From Podocnemis expansa (Eukaryota > Chordata > Testudines > Podocnemididae), in assembly GCA_007922195.1 (NCBI GenBank), contig ML681996.1, positions 18,056,135 to 18,120,134 on the forward strand: a DNA stretch of 64,000 nucleotides, in the 5' to 3' direction. Under the pieces are notes generated by a model. That model was given only the letters and a program-made list of their open reading frames with translations. It ran no database searches and had not been told where the DNA came from. Of this stretch, positions 1-9,975 are shown piece after piece. The position numbers and the translations under genes were made by a program. Each line of letters starts with the position of its first letter. Position 1 is the stretch's first letter.

Positions 1-1217
1 ATTCATACACTGGGGAGTTGCATTCAGAGGAAGATGAGGGCACATCACCTGTTGTAATGAGTAAAAAAATTCCAAGTTCTTATTTAGTCCTGAAAAGACA
101 TTGTCAAATCTGCAAATGAATTCCAATTCTGCAGTTTCTCCTTGAAGCCTTGATTTGTTATTCAATTGTTTGATTATGCTATTAACAAATCATCAGTGGA
201 GTGATTAGGAAGATCAAACTGCTCTACTACTGGTTTTTAATGTAGAAATGTCTGATGTCAGTTTTGTGCCCATTTATTCATTTGCTCCAAGACTATCCTG
301 TTTGTCCAATACATAAGGCAGGGGCATATCTGGCACATGAAGGCATAAATCACATTGATGGATAAGTTGTTGAATGAGCTGTTGATGGTGTAGCTTTTTG
401 ATTAGGTCCTATGATGGTGTCTTGTGCAGATATATCTACAAAGTTGGCAGTGTGGTTTGTTGCAGGGATATGTGCCTGCTTTAATAGTTCTGTTATCAGA
501 TTTGTCATTGCTATTGAGTATTTGCTTAAGGTTTGGGGTCTGTCTGTAAGTGAGGAGAGGTCTGTGTCTCCCAAGGCTGAAGAGAGTGAATAGAATAGGC
601 TTTAGATCCTTGTAGAATAGACTCTGGATACTTGATGGTGTGCTGTAGAAGTCTGATTTGGGGATTGTAGGTGATGACTAGTGGCATTCTGTTGTTTTCT
701 TTCTTGGGTTTCTCCTGTAGCAGCTGACTTCAGGGTACCTGCCTGGCTCTGTCAGTCTGTTTCTTCACTTCTGCAGTTGGGTACTGTAATTTTAAGAATG
801 CTCGACAGAGATCCTGAAGGTGCCCATCTCTGTATGAGGGATTGGGGCAAATGTGGTTATATCTTAGGGCTTGGCAGTAGACAGTGGATTGTTTGGTGTG
901 TTTTGGATGAAAGTTTGAGGGATGTGGGTAACTACAGTGATCATTAGGTTTTTGGAATAGGGTGGTGTTTATGCATCCATCACTATTTTGTATTGTAGTG
1001 TCCAGAAAGTGGATCTCCTGTGTGGAGTGTTCCAGGCTAAGTTTGATTGTGGTGTGGACATTGTTGAAATCTCTGTGGAAATCTTCAAGATCATCCCTGC
1101 CCATGGGTACAGATGATGAAGATGTCATCAGTGCAGTGTAGCTAAAGGACAGGTGCTTTGGGGTGAGACTTGAGGAAGCGTTGTTATAAGTTGGCCATAA
1201 AAACATTGGCACATTTT
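1..1217 (-). mobile_element. Penelope-like element (PLE), decayed, cut by window edge
   Basis: Read on the minus strand, this matches the PLE copy at 12185-13660. It shares the C-terminal reverse-transcriptase stretch (EHSTQEIHFLDTT), then the linker, then a GIY-YIG endonuclease remnant near 300-350 (NVIYAFMCQICP, the counterpart of NVIYAIKCQKCP in the other copy). Domain order RT then GIY-YIG is diagnostic of PLEs, which prime reverse transcription at nicked DNA. The frame is broken in several places, so the copy is inactive. The 3' tail should lie left of base 1 and is not visible. The 5' end stops near 1217, so the copy is 5' truncated before the core RT palm motifs. Confidence is high for the family and moderate for the edges. 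Confidence 0.85.
730..1212 (-). pseudogene. PLE reverse transcriptase fragment (C-terminal part)
   Basis: The 160-codon open stretch is co-linear with the RT remnant at 12194-12680. It keeps the DLEDFHRDFNNVHTTIKLSLE block that follows the catalytic YxDD box, but the box itself is degraded here (about 1100-1150 reads FSYTALMTSSSS where the other copy has YLRYIDDIFLIC). The loss of the catalytic aspartates shows the fragment cannot be active. It is the upstream part of the element covering 1-1217. Confidence 0.75.
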
Positions 1218-1306
1218 GGGGTTATTCAAGTACCCATAGCAGTTCTGCTACTATTTGTGTTCTTTGTATATTGTATATATGAATAATGTTATTTCTTTTA
1301 TTTCAG

Positions 1307-1367
1307 TGACCATTATTGAAGGAATGTGTTCACTGCTTTATCAGAAGCAATACTTCCCTTCAGCAAG
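1307..1367 (+). other. Candidate exon (hypothetical)
   Basis: A strong acceptor (TTATTTCTTTTATTTCAG) precedes 1307 and a moderate donor (AAG|GTTTAG) follows 1367. One frame is open across all 61 bases (TIIEGMCSLLYQKQYFPSA), starting two bases before a codon boundary and ending with two bases over. That ending phase fits the start of the candidate at 2343, which supplies the third base. I do not recognise the peptide. Short splice-flanked open segments arise by chance in AT-rich DNA, so this needs transcript support. Confidence 0.25.
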
Positions 1368-2342
1368 GTTTAGTGATATCAGGAAAATAAGTTTTAAGTA
1401 GGCCACAAATTTAGAATGTTGTCTCTTTAATAATGTAATTTGTTGCACTTGAGTCCCATATTGTCTGTTTACTCAGGCAGGTGGATTTGCTAAAGAAAAG
1501 AAGTGCTGATTATGCAATGTGCTGACCCATATACTGACTCCCAGCAGACTGCACCAGCTGGCTTATTGTGTGTTTAAATAAGACCACAAATTTTTCCCCT
1601 TTCTGTTGCATACCTCTTAAGAACTACAGAAGCATATAAATATTCCCATGTTATCTCCTAGGGATGGCTATCTAGAGAAAGTGAGTGCCAGTACTTCTCC
1701 AACCTCTAAATCAAATTATATTTGATATCTCACATTGATGAAAAAATTATAAATACTGATTTTAACTTGGTTGTCTATTACAGTCATCAGACCTATCCAC
1801 ATATATTAAATCTACAGCTATAAAGAATCTGGCTTTAAAATTCAAAAGAAGGGAATTTGGTGTCACTTTCAAACTTTCCCTTTTCCATCTAAAACACTGT
1901 AAGGTTGAGTGATTGGTGCATATGCTGATTTACAGCTGTGGATCAGTCTTATTATTTCTCTTCCAACTTGTGAAAACAGAACAATAAACCGTATTGAAAA
2001 AAATAGAACTTTAACTGCCAGTACATAGGAATAGCTCTATCTCTAGATTTGTGATTCTATACTTAATTTAATTAATATTAGTTTTTTGTCAGTTCCTATC
2101 ACTATTGAAAAAGGATTTGAAAGTTTAATTGTTGGAGGTGCCTGTTTAATATACAGAATATAGAACTGAGTGACTTTAGCAAATAGGTCATCATGGATAT
2201 ACAACAGATACTGGTGATATGGAAGTATAAGCAATATCCTGGGAAATCCTATTCTAAATTTACTCATAGATACAGGCTAAGTGTGGGGGAAAAAGACATA
2301 TGATTTAGTGACTTAATTTAATGTCTCCTTAATATATGTCAG

Positions 2343-2410
2343 CAACAGTGCCGAAAATGATGATTTTAGTTCAAGCAGTATTACCTTTCTTGGGCCTGGC
2401 AACAGGAGGG
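2343..2410 (+). other. Candidate exon (hypothetical)
   Basis: The segment follows a pyrimidine-containing acceptor (TCTCCTTAATATATGTCAG) and ends at GG|GTAAAA. The frame that joins in phase with the candidate at 1307 is open throughout (NSAENDDFSSSSITFLGPGN is part of it). It leaves one base over at the donor. Serine- and asparagine-rich composition is coding-like, but I recognise no domain. No phase-matched partner was found before 8133. Confidence 0.25.
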
Positions 2411-3284
2411 GTAAAAAGAGCAATTTTCCAAGGGTCTGATAGGGCCTGGGCAGATAGGTTGATAGATACAGTATGTATCCTTTTCTCTTCCACATCCCCT
2501 ACCCCACCTTCAAGATCCCTGTTGCTCATGCTATCTGCTTTTCCTCTGCATCAAGTTTATTTATTATATACCATGAGGTTCCTGAGTGGCTGAAGAGGTA
2601 GTATGTACTACTCAGTTTCCCTCATTTATCGGTAATCTCCCTGGGGAGTCCAAGACACCCTGGAACCTTAGTGATAGGTGTTGCCTCCTCAGCTACCCAG
2701 AAACATGCATGGCACATAATAAATAAACAAACATTTCTGGTGGAAACCCACTTGAACCTCAGCCATCCATTTCTAGAGGAGTCGTTGACTGTTCTGTCCT
2801 GAGGCCAGGAATTGCTGTCAGTGGGCATGATCTCTCCCCTATCAAATTGCCACTATTTGCAAGATCTTGATAGATTATTAGCTCCATGCTCGCTAGCTAT
2901 TCCCTGTCTAGATCTATATTTGTGTGTGCCTGACAGGGAACCAGAATATACTATGTGATCTACCCAGGTGAATGTGACTCAGATCTGCATGTCTTTATAG
3001 GACCCATATCTATATGAAAAACAACTCTCTGAAGAACATTGTAATGTGTGATTGGTGTTTCAAGACAGTTATGGAATGGGGCCAAATGGTTTGTTTATGC
3101 TGATCAAGCTACACAGGCAGATATGGGATGTCAGCTCTGAAGCTGACCATTTTTTCATGTCAATAAGTGAATAGGTAATTGCTTACATACTGAGCACATT
3201 TAGCTGCCCTACACTTTTATGAAATGATGGAAGCCATTTAATAAAAAACAGCTGCTGCTGATATCCTCATCCCTGATTTTCCAG

Positions 3285-3311
3285 TTTGAGCTTAAAATTT
3301 TCTGGAACAAG
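3285..3311 (+). other. Candidate 27-nt micro-exon (hypothetical)
   Basis: Both splice sites are close to consensus: a pyrimidine-rich acceptor (CCTCATCCCTGATTTTCCAG) and a textbook donor (AAG|GTAAGTATC). Two of three frames are open (FELKIFWNK or LSLKFSGT). Neither open phase joins directly to the candidate ending at 2410, so at least one more exon would be needed. The signal is strong at the sites but weak as coding evidence. Confidence 0.22.
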
Positions 3312-4200
3312 GTAAGTATCAGTGGAACACCGTTCCCTGATTGTTCTAAAACCCAAATATTACAGCTGGTCAACATTTGTAAATGTTATGAAATGTGATG
3401 AAAATTTTTCATAATTTTACTAAATACAGAATTGGAACAGAACTTTTAAAGGGATTAAGACACACTATGGGATTTCCCAGGGGGACAAGATATTTTATGT
3501 TTTTTGTTCAACTGCAAGTCTAGATCCTAAAAGTGATCAATCCCAATTCTACTGGTGAGAAAGGGTAACTGGTACCTGTGTCTAGGAAATATTAATGTTT
3601 TGCTGCTAAGTTATTAGTGATAAGGGATTTTAAAATGTACTGTGACAAAGTGCTAGTGGCCATGTGGCCTGCTTGTGCTGACATATTAAAATACAGTCGT
3701 GAATTGCTGTTTTACATCTCCAGAGCCATATGTATTGTATTGCCCTTTGGGACTCTGACAACAGCAAGGAGATATTCCATATTTAGGTATGAGATGAGCT
3801 TAATTTAAAGATAAGAGTGCTTGCACAGTTTAAAAAAAAATAGATGGAACTGATTCACTGCAGCAGTGATTTAGAATTCAGCAGTCTGACTGTTCCTTTT
3901 TGCATGTCTGTGTGGAAAGACAACACTCAAACTTCTGTCATTAGATATGTTTTTACATAGTCTGCCATGCACAAACATGATGTGCTTAATGAACAGTAAA
4001 GCATTTTGGTAGAAATTAGAAACAACATTTTCTCTGGCATAAGAAAATTAAGCATCTGGAATAGATTTCCATCAATAGCTTGAGGCAGTTTTTCTATTCA
4101 GAGAGGATGAGAAGTTGTAAAAGACGGCAGGTCTCACATTCTTTTTCAGAAAGTAAATGGAGTTCTCTGGGATAGACTCAAACTGACCATTTCTCAAAGA

Positions 4201-5007
4201 ATCCTGTTCAAAAGTAATTCTGTACATACATTATATGGATATGTAATAGCCCTGGTCAAACATTTTATGTAATGACCAGTGGCTGACGTGGACGAGGGCA
4301 AATTGGAGACATGGCCAAGAGGTGTGTTGATGGTCTGGTAGCCAGAAGGTCAATTGGTAAATAAATTGGCAAAATATATAGGTAATGTGGCAAGGCAAGG
4401 TCAGGCAAAGCCAATGGGCAGCAAGGCAAGATGGTCTAGGCAGCAACCACCAGATGATGACTTATGTTTAGATAATTGTGTCTTATTGTTGGGTTCTTTA
4501 TATAGTCTAGGTATCCAAAGGTATTACTGTCTGTTCAGACAGTCAGGGGCTTGGAGCGTGGTTATTCTTGAGATGTAGTCCCTTACCACTGGACTACTGG
4601 TCATGGATAGTGGCTCATTGTTACTGCCATGGAATGGAGGCTAGGAAGCCATCTAGGGAACCTGTTGTCATCGGTGTTATGTGGTCCTGATGTCACCTCC
4701 TCTCCCCTTGCGGCATCAATGAACAGGGCTTATGTGGGTGAACTCTGTGGAAGCTGCTGACCTCTCAGAGAGTATTCATAATTGATTGGTTCCCTCGACT
4801 GCTGCTCCAGCCCCAATAATTTGCAATTAACAAAATACTATATTTCATATTTTCATGTCTAGGATATAATGAACAAGGAACTGTTCTTGGCTTTGGCCTA
4901 GGAAAGTGGGAAGTTGGATTGTTTGGAAAAGGGATTATTGTAAATGTATATAAGGAGGGAGATATGAAATATGTGGTGTATCTGCAGGGGGAAGTTGAAG
5001 ATTGAAG
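4201..5007. repeat. Unclassified, possible 3'/LTR part of the gypsy relic
   Basis: The stretch lies where the 3' end of the minus-strand gypsy relic at 5280-5960 would be expected. It has GGCAAGGCAAGGTCAGGCAA-type short direct repeats around 4390-4430. I could not find paired LTRs or a clear TG...CA boundary. It could instead be an unrelated dispersed repeat. Confidence 0.2.
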
Positions 5008-5152
5008 TTCAGAAGGGGCAGCCATATTAGTCTAGTTCAGTAAAACAAAAAAGGAGTCTTGTGGCACTTAAAGACTAACAAATTTGTTTATTCTGTGAGC
5101 TTTTGTGGGAGAAAATCCCACTTTGGCAGATGCTCTGAGGATAGGGGAATAT
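5008..5152 (-). repeat. PLE 3' tail fragment
   Basis: On the minus strand this has the same order as the tail after the PLE ORF at 13540-13660: a segment ending in AGTGGGATTTTCTCCCAC-like sequence, then AAGCTCA, then a TTAGTCTTTAAGTGCCAC block, then an AACTAGACTAA..GGCT block. Here it is read backwards from 5152 to 5008. No coding part is attached, so it is a heavily 5'-truncated copy or a tail-only derivative. Confidence 0.75.
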
Positions 5153-5279
5153 CACTGTTATCCCATGACCTCTGCCAAAATGTAGATTTGAACAGGGACT
5201 TCCAATCTTAGATGGAACTTGTGCAATGAGGAGATAAGCAGTGGTCACGGTAGGGGGAAGATGTGCCTGGGATGGGGTG

Positions 5280-5960
5280 GGGGGGCATCATCTTTATCAG
5301 ATAATCTGCTACTAACAGTACAGTATGGCATTCCTCAGCTTCTGGTAGCTTGTCAGAAATGTCCATTGCAATATTGACCCAGGCTCTTGAGGAAGTCTTG
5401 GAAAGTACTAATATCCCAAAATATTTAGTTTGGGGAACTATGGTATGGCTACAAGCATTGCAAGACCTAATAAAGCCTTAAATATTTCATCATGATTTAG
5501 ATCATCAAGATGGACAAAATGCCATGCTGTCTTTGCCTGAATCTTCCTGTTGTGGGAGCCAAGCTAGTCAGTGGTAGTAACATTGAATCATAAAGAAAGC
5601 ACAGCATAGCAGCTGCTGGGTTAGGGCTTTAGCAGCAAGCAAGTATTCTAGGTTTTTGTGATTAGTGAAAACCTGAAAATAGGTGTCTGGCTCTTTCTGG
5701 GTATTTCTTCAGGTCTCAGATAAGTAGTTCCTTATCCAAAATTTTATAATTTCCCTCTGTGGGAGAGAGCTTGTGGCAATAAAACTCACAAGGATGAAAT
5801 TTTTGGTCAAGACCTTGAACTTCTTGTCCCTTGTTTCTGGGATAGTTCTTCCTCAGTGGTGACGTGGGGAGAATTTATTTCCAGCATGAGAAGAATCTCA
5901 TCATCACATATTGAAGTCTGTGGCAAAACTTCTATTGATTACTGTTGGAATGAGATTAAT
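5280..5960 (-). pseudogene. Ty3/gypsy retrotransposon pol relic (RNase H to integrase)
   Basis: Minus-strand translation gives TNHKNLEYLLAAKALTQQ near 5620-5680, the conserved RNase H block usually written TDHKNLEYL..AK.L..RQ. Upstream of it lies LSP.EGNYKILDKELL, equivalent to the LSPAERNYD..DRELLA block. Further on, near 5300-5400, WVNIAMDISDKLPEAEECHT and then VLLVADYLIKM match the start of the integrase core (W...DFI.DLP.S.G.T..LVVVDR.SKM). The order RNase H then integrase is that of Ty3/gypsy. Stops and frameshifts show it is dead. The reverse-transcriptase core was not seen upstream of about 5960. Confidence 0.7.
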
Positions 5961-6808
5961 TCAAATAATATATAGATTTCTTTAGATTTTATAAATAATT
6001 TTCAAAGCTTTTATGTTAAATATTGTATTGAATTGTGTGTTTTGTTAATGAAGAGAGAAAGAAAGTTATTGTATTTAAGAGTTTTGTTGAATAGTCAGTG
6101 GTGTAGTAGGAAAGAGTGACAGATAGAACCATCTTTGTTTTATGACAGTGTGCATTGTTGTTTATATTATTACATCAGTGTCTAGATGGCTTCAAGAAAT
6201 GACTGGGCCCATTGTATTAGGTATTGTTCAAACATGTGGCAAAAAAACAGATCCCTTCTTGAAGAGTGTACAAGTTAGTTAGACTAAAGGTATTATGCTG
6301 AAACTCTGTGTTTCATAAAGTAGTATCCCACTAGTTTGTCATTAAATCATTAACACAGAGACTGCTGAATTAACAAATGGATATTTTTATAAATGTTTTT
6401 TATTTCTTTATCATCAATATTACTTGCTCAACCATCCAAGCTCCTGTCACTGTCTTCTTCATTGTTTTGTTTTCTCTCTAAACTTTCTTTTGCATCTTCA
6501 TCACACATTTTGAAGACTACCATTCTACATTCAGGAAATAGAGAGTTGAGAATTACAGTAGGTTCAGAACATGGAATTTCCTCTCAAAGTCAAATTCAGT
6601 GTGGCATAGAGGGTCCAAAGGGCCTATACACCAGTTAGATCCTGTATTAAAAATTTGGGACCAGATTATGAAAAGTGATAAGCAGCTCTCATTAAGTAGC
6701 TCTTGTGCTCTCTACCTTTTAGAATTAAGCAAATAAGTAAAACATGAACTTTGTCTGCGAGCTCTATGCTGCAAAATGAATTTCACAAGGGGCTTTGCTT
6801 CACCTAAA
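5961..6808. other. AT-rich stretch, nothing recognised
   Basis: No repeat family, splice-flanked open segment or long frame stands out. The 81-codon open stretch at 6393-6638 has pyrimidine-rich, low-complexity composition and I do not regard it as a gene. Confidence 0.35.
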
Positions 6809-7309
6809 TATTAGGGGGTGCCCTGGCCCCCACTAGAAGCCAGGGTCCCAATCCATTCTCTTTCCCCTCCCCGGGAGCCACCTGAGCCCTTCTGAATCCT
6901 CCCCAGTGGCTCCCCAAGCCTTTCCGTAACTCCTGGTCCTGCCGCTGGTTCCCCACTGCCCTGGACCGAATCCTTCCCCTGTGCCCTTTCCCTGCTGGGC
7001 CAGCTTGCCTGCTCCTGCACTCTCCCCTGTAGCTTGCTTACCTGGCCACCAGAGGGAGAGTGGGGCTGTGGCGATGGCTGAGGCCCCTGGCATGACCCTG
7101 GTTTGAGCATGCTCAGAGCATGGTCAAGGCAGGGTGGGGAGTCTTAAAAACTCCCAGCTCAGCCTGGGGAACTTCCCTCCTGTTTGTGGCCTGGCAGCAT
7201 TCCCTGTATGGGGTGCAATGGTGCACCCCCACCCAGTTTAGTGGTGTGCTACTCAGGGGTTGCCCCTGAATTACAGAGGGGCTGAGGCCCCCTGAGCCCA
7301 CCCCTAGTG
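6809..7309. mobile_element. GC-rich non-autonomous DNA element, hAT-like ends
   Basis: GC content rises sharply at both edges. The left end (TTAGGGGGTGCCCTGGCCCC) and the inverted right end (CACTAGGGGTGGGCTCAGGG) resemble each other and other CAGGGG-type hAT termini. I found no matching 8-bp duplication (CACCTAAA left, ATGCCATT right), so the exact edges are uncertain. Two overlapping open frames inside reflect GC richness, not a gene. Confidence 0.5.
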
Positions 7310-7394
7310 ATGCCATTGAATTTCATGCAAAAAGACTGATAAGGGCAAACCTAAATCCAAATTAACTGATTTAAACAATGCAAAATATGACAAT

Positions 7395-8035
7395 CCTGTG
7401 GACAATAGAACAATCGGATGTAAACTGTCCATCAGGAAATTTAGGCTTTAAATTAGATGCAGGTTTCAAACCATTAGAGAAGTAAAGTTCTGAAATAGCA
7501 TTCCAAGACAAGCTGTGGGGGCAAAAAAACCCCATAGCTGCCTTCCAAACTGAGCTTGATAAGTTTATGGAGGGGATGGTATGATGGGGTAGCCTACTTT
7601 GGAAATTGACTGATCTTCGATTTGTGGCTACTGGCGGTGGATATGCAAATGGCCTAAGAAGAGGGTAGATGGGGTGGATTCTGAGTTATTACAGAATTTT
7701 TTTTTCTTGCGTGACTAGCTATTGAGACTTGCCCACACGCTCTTGGTTTAACTGATCACCAAATTTGAGGTCAGGAAGGAATTTTCCACCAGGGAAGATT
7801 GACTAGGGCTCTGTGGGTTTTTCTCCTTCTTCTGTAGCATGGGGCATGGCTCACATACCAGTGAATTTTCTGTATCTTAAAGTCCTTAAATCATGATTTG
7901 AGGAGGTGAATAACTCAGTCATAGGCTAGAGGCTTTTGGCTGGAGTGAGGTTTTGAGCCCTGCATTTTGTAGGAGGTCAGACTAGTTGATCATACTAGTC
8001 CCTTATGACCTTTCAATAGATGAGTCTATTTCTTT
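7395..8035 (+). mobile_element. CR1 LINE 3' end (ORF2 tail plus 3' UTR)
   Basis: The last part of ORF2 is visible in broken frame: LSIRKFRL, then VGAKKPHSCLP, then a D/E-Y-G-G-like end. The 3' UTR that follows contains the block 7726-7810 (GCCCACACGCTCTTGGTTTA, then GGAAGGAATTTTCCACCAGG), shared with the copies at 39186-41407 and, inverted, at 20837-21240. It ends near 8035 with a CTATTTC-type tail. The copy is 5' truncated, as usual for CR1. Confidence 0.8.
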
Positions 8036-8694
8036 AACAGAATCAAATGTTCATTTTGATGATTTTGAACATATTTGCCATTTAATGATTGTTGTATATT
8101 GATGACTTGATATTTTATGTTTCTTTTTGAAGGAAGTTTCAGAATTAACCTTATTTAATAATCTGTATGCAGAAGAGATTACAGGACATCAACAAACATT
8201 TTTAAAAAATTATCATATTGTTGAAAAGGCCATGGAAAAAGGAAAGTAGACTTTGAAGGTAATATGTATTAGCATGTCAATTTTTGACTCACTAAACATT
8301 AAGGGGAGAAAATTATCTACATACAAACAATGAAGAAAAGCATTAGACAAGTTCAGAGATTTAAATATAAAGTAGAAGTATATGCTTGTACAAGGGATTT
8401 CAGGTTTTAGGTTATTAAGTTCTTTAAAGAATTACGTACTTAAATTTTACAAATGTACTTAGAAATCTTAATTTAAAATTTCTTTTTAAAATGTGATCAG
8501 ACATGTCTAAAATGATTCTCAAAGAGTGGTCTTTAGGATTTCAAAAAATTGCTTCTTTTCACTTCATATTATCTATGAAATGTAAGTTTAATATAGCAAT
8601 ATTTGACATGACAACTGTTAGTGAGGAATTGTAATTACTCAGTGAAGACAGTTTCTGGGAACTGAAATATAAGGAACATGTGGTAGAAAATGTC
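8036..8694. other. AT-rich stretch with one candidate exon
   Basis: Between the CR1 end and the PLE tail dimer I recognise no repeat. The candidate exon at 8133-8258 is listed separately; the rest shows nothing supportable. Confidence 0.35.
8133..8258 (+). other. Candidate exon with in-frame stop (hypothetical, maybe pseudogene)
   Basis: An acceptor with a T-rich tract (ATGTTTCTTTTTGAAG) precedes 8133 and a donor (TTTGAAG|GTAATA) follows 8258. Phase 0 reads 38 coding-like codons (EVSELTLFNNLYAEE, then HQQTFLKNYHIVEKAMEKGK) and then hits TAG at 8247-8249, after which four more codons reach the donor. The length keeps phase 0 and joins in phase with the candidate at 10294. The TAG means it is a terminal exon, a pseudogene exon, or a coincidence. 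No domain is recognised. Confidence 0.28.
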
Positions 8695-8905
8695 AAAGTA
8701 TAAATCAGATAGACAAAATTGTTGAAATAGTATCTTTTGTTGGACCACCTTCTGTTGATGATACAAGCTTTCAAGACATTCAAAGCTTTTCCTCAGGAGC
8801 TCTGTATGGCTTGAAAACTTCTATCTTTCAGCAAAAGAACATTCTGTATCTCATTCTGTCTCTCTAATATTCTTGTGACCAGAATGGCTAAAACTACTTT
8901 ACAGA
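8695..8905. repeat. Inverted dimer of a second PLE-type 3' tail
   Basis: The left half reads ATAGTATCTTTTGTTGGACC, which is the reverse complement of a common turtle tail ending in TTGGTCCAATAAAAGATATT. The right half reads in the forward direction (AGCTCTGTATGGCTTGAAAA, then CTGTCTCTCTAATATTCTTG). The two halves meet head to head near 8795. This is the same arrangement seen for another PLE tail at 31803-32035 and 33358-33722. Confidence 0.55.
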
Positions 8906-9557
8906 CCCAAGATTGAATGCTCCCCAATACTAAATTAACATTGACCAGCTGTGGGTGAAACTGAGGGAATTCACAACTAAAATTTAAAACCAAAGGAAAA
9001 CTTTGCTGCTGATAAAGCACCCCCACCTCAGGAATGTCTCAACTAGAGTTCTAATCATGAGGGGTTATAAAGAAGAAAAGCTAAAATGCTGGGACGTTTT
9101 AGGAAGGAAACCAATTAACAACTAATAGTAGATTAGATAAACTCTGACTAGCGGACTTCTGCTGACCATCTGCACAAAAAGGGGAGACCACATGCAGCTG
9201 GCATAAGAGATAAAAATCTAAGAGATACGAGTGGGGAAACAGGATACATAGATGTCAGTGCATGGTTACATTTTGTTACATAAGTGTATTGAATAATATG
9301 ATAGTTTGTGTAGAGATAAAGGAGACAGTATCATCTATTTAATGTAAATGGGAAAACAGGCTCTTTGGGAACCAACTCTAGGCTCCAGTGATGCTAGAGA
9401 ACAAAACAGGTAGTCTCAGAAGCAGACCGGGTTGAACATTATCCTGACAAAGTGGATTGCAGCCCATGAAAGCTTATGCCCAAATAAATTTATTAATAAC
9501 TATGTCGTGAATATAATCACCCATGCCTCTGTTTCTTGTTTAGAGGTTGAGCACATA
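8906..9557. other. Unassigned; one short PLE-tail piece at 9446-9500
   Basis: At 9446-9500 the sequence CCCATGAAAGCTTATGCCCA followed by AATAAATTTATTAAT matches the PLE tail core (hairpin arm, then AATAAAT, then TGTTAGTCT). The rest is not recognised. Confidence 0.45.
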
Positions 9558-9975
9558 GGCAATGTCTACACTGAAAAAAGTTAGATCAAATTTGTTAATT
9601 CGAACTAATAAGTTCATCTTTAATTTGAACTAAACTTGACCTTATTAAGTTGAATTAACAAAGTGGACTAAGTTGACTTAAAGTTAACTCAGCTTAGTCC
9701 ACTTTGTTAATTTGACTTTACTGTGCTTAATTCAACCTTAATAAACTCAAACAAAAGGTTAATCCATGTCTATACCATCCTTAGTTTGAATTAAAGAGTC
9801 CAATTAAGGTTTAGTTTGAACTAAGATTGTTCTTATTAATTCAAATTAAGCTCTCATTAAGTCAAATTAAGGAATTTCATAACTGAATTTCAGCAAAGTC
9901 TAATGTAGACAACGACTAAGTTAGTTCAAATTAAGGCTCCTTAATTTGACCTGAATTGCCATTGTAGACGTAGCC
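9558..9975. mobile_element. Harbinger-type MITE, TSD ATA
   Basis: Terminal inverted repeats GGCAATGTCTACACT and CATTGTAGACGTAGCC bound a 418-bp element flanked by ATA on both sides. The interior consists of repeated short palindromic words (TTAGTTTGAACTAA-like), so it folds on itself. The 3-bp A/T-rich duplication fits PIF/Harbinger. It belongs to the same family as the elements at 23247, 35570, 36987, 39926 and 53060. It has no coding capacity. Confidence 0.85.

Larger units (their letters stand above)
1218..4200. other. AT-rich stretch, no recognised repeat or gene
   Basis: I recognise no transposon family here. The stretch holds three short open segments with good splice signals, listed separately at 1307, 2343 and 3285. 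A weaker acceptor-donor pair brackets 3518-3553. Everything else reads as ordinary intronic or intergenic DNA with no long open frame. Confidence 0.4.
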
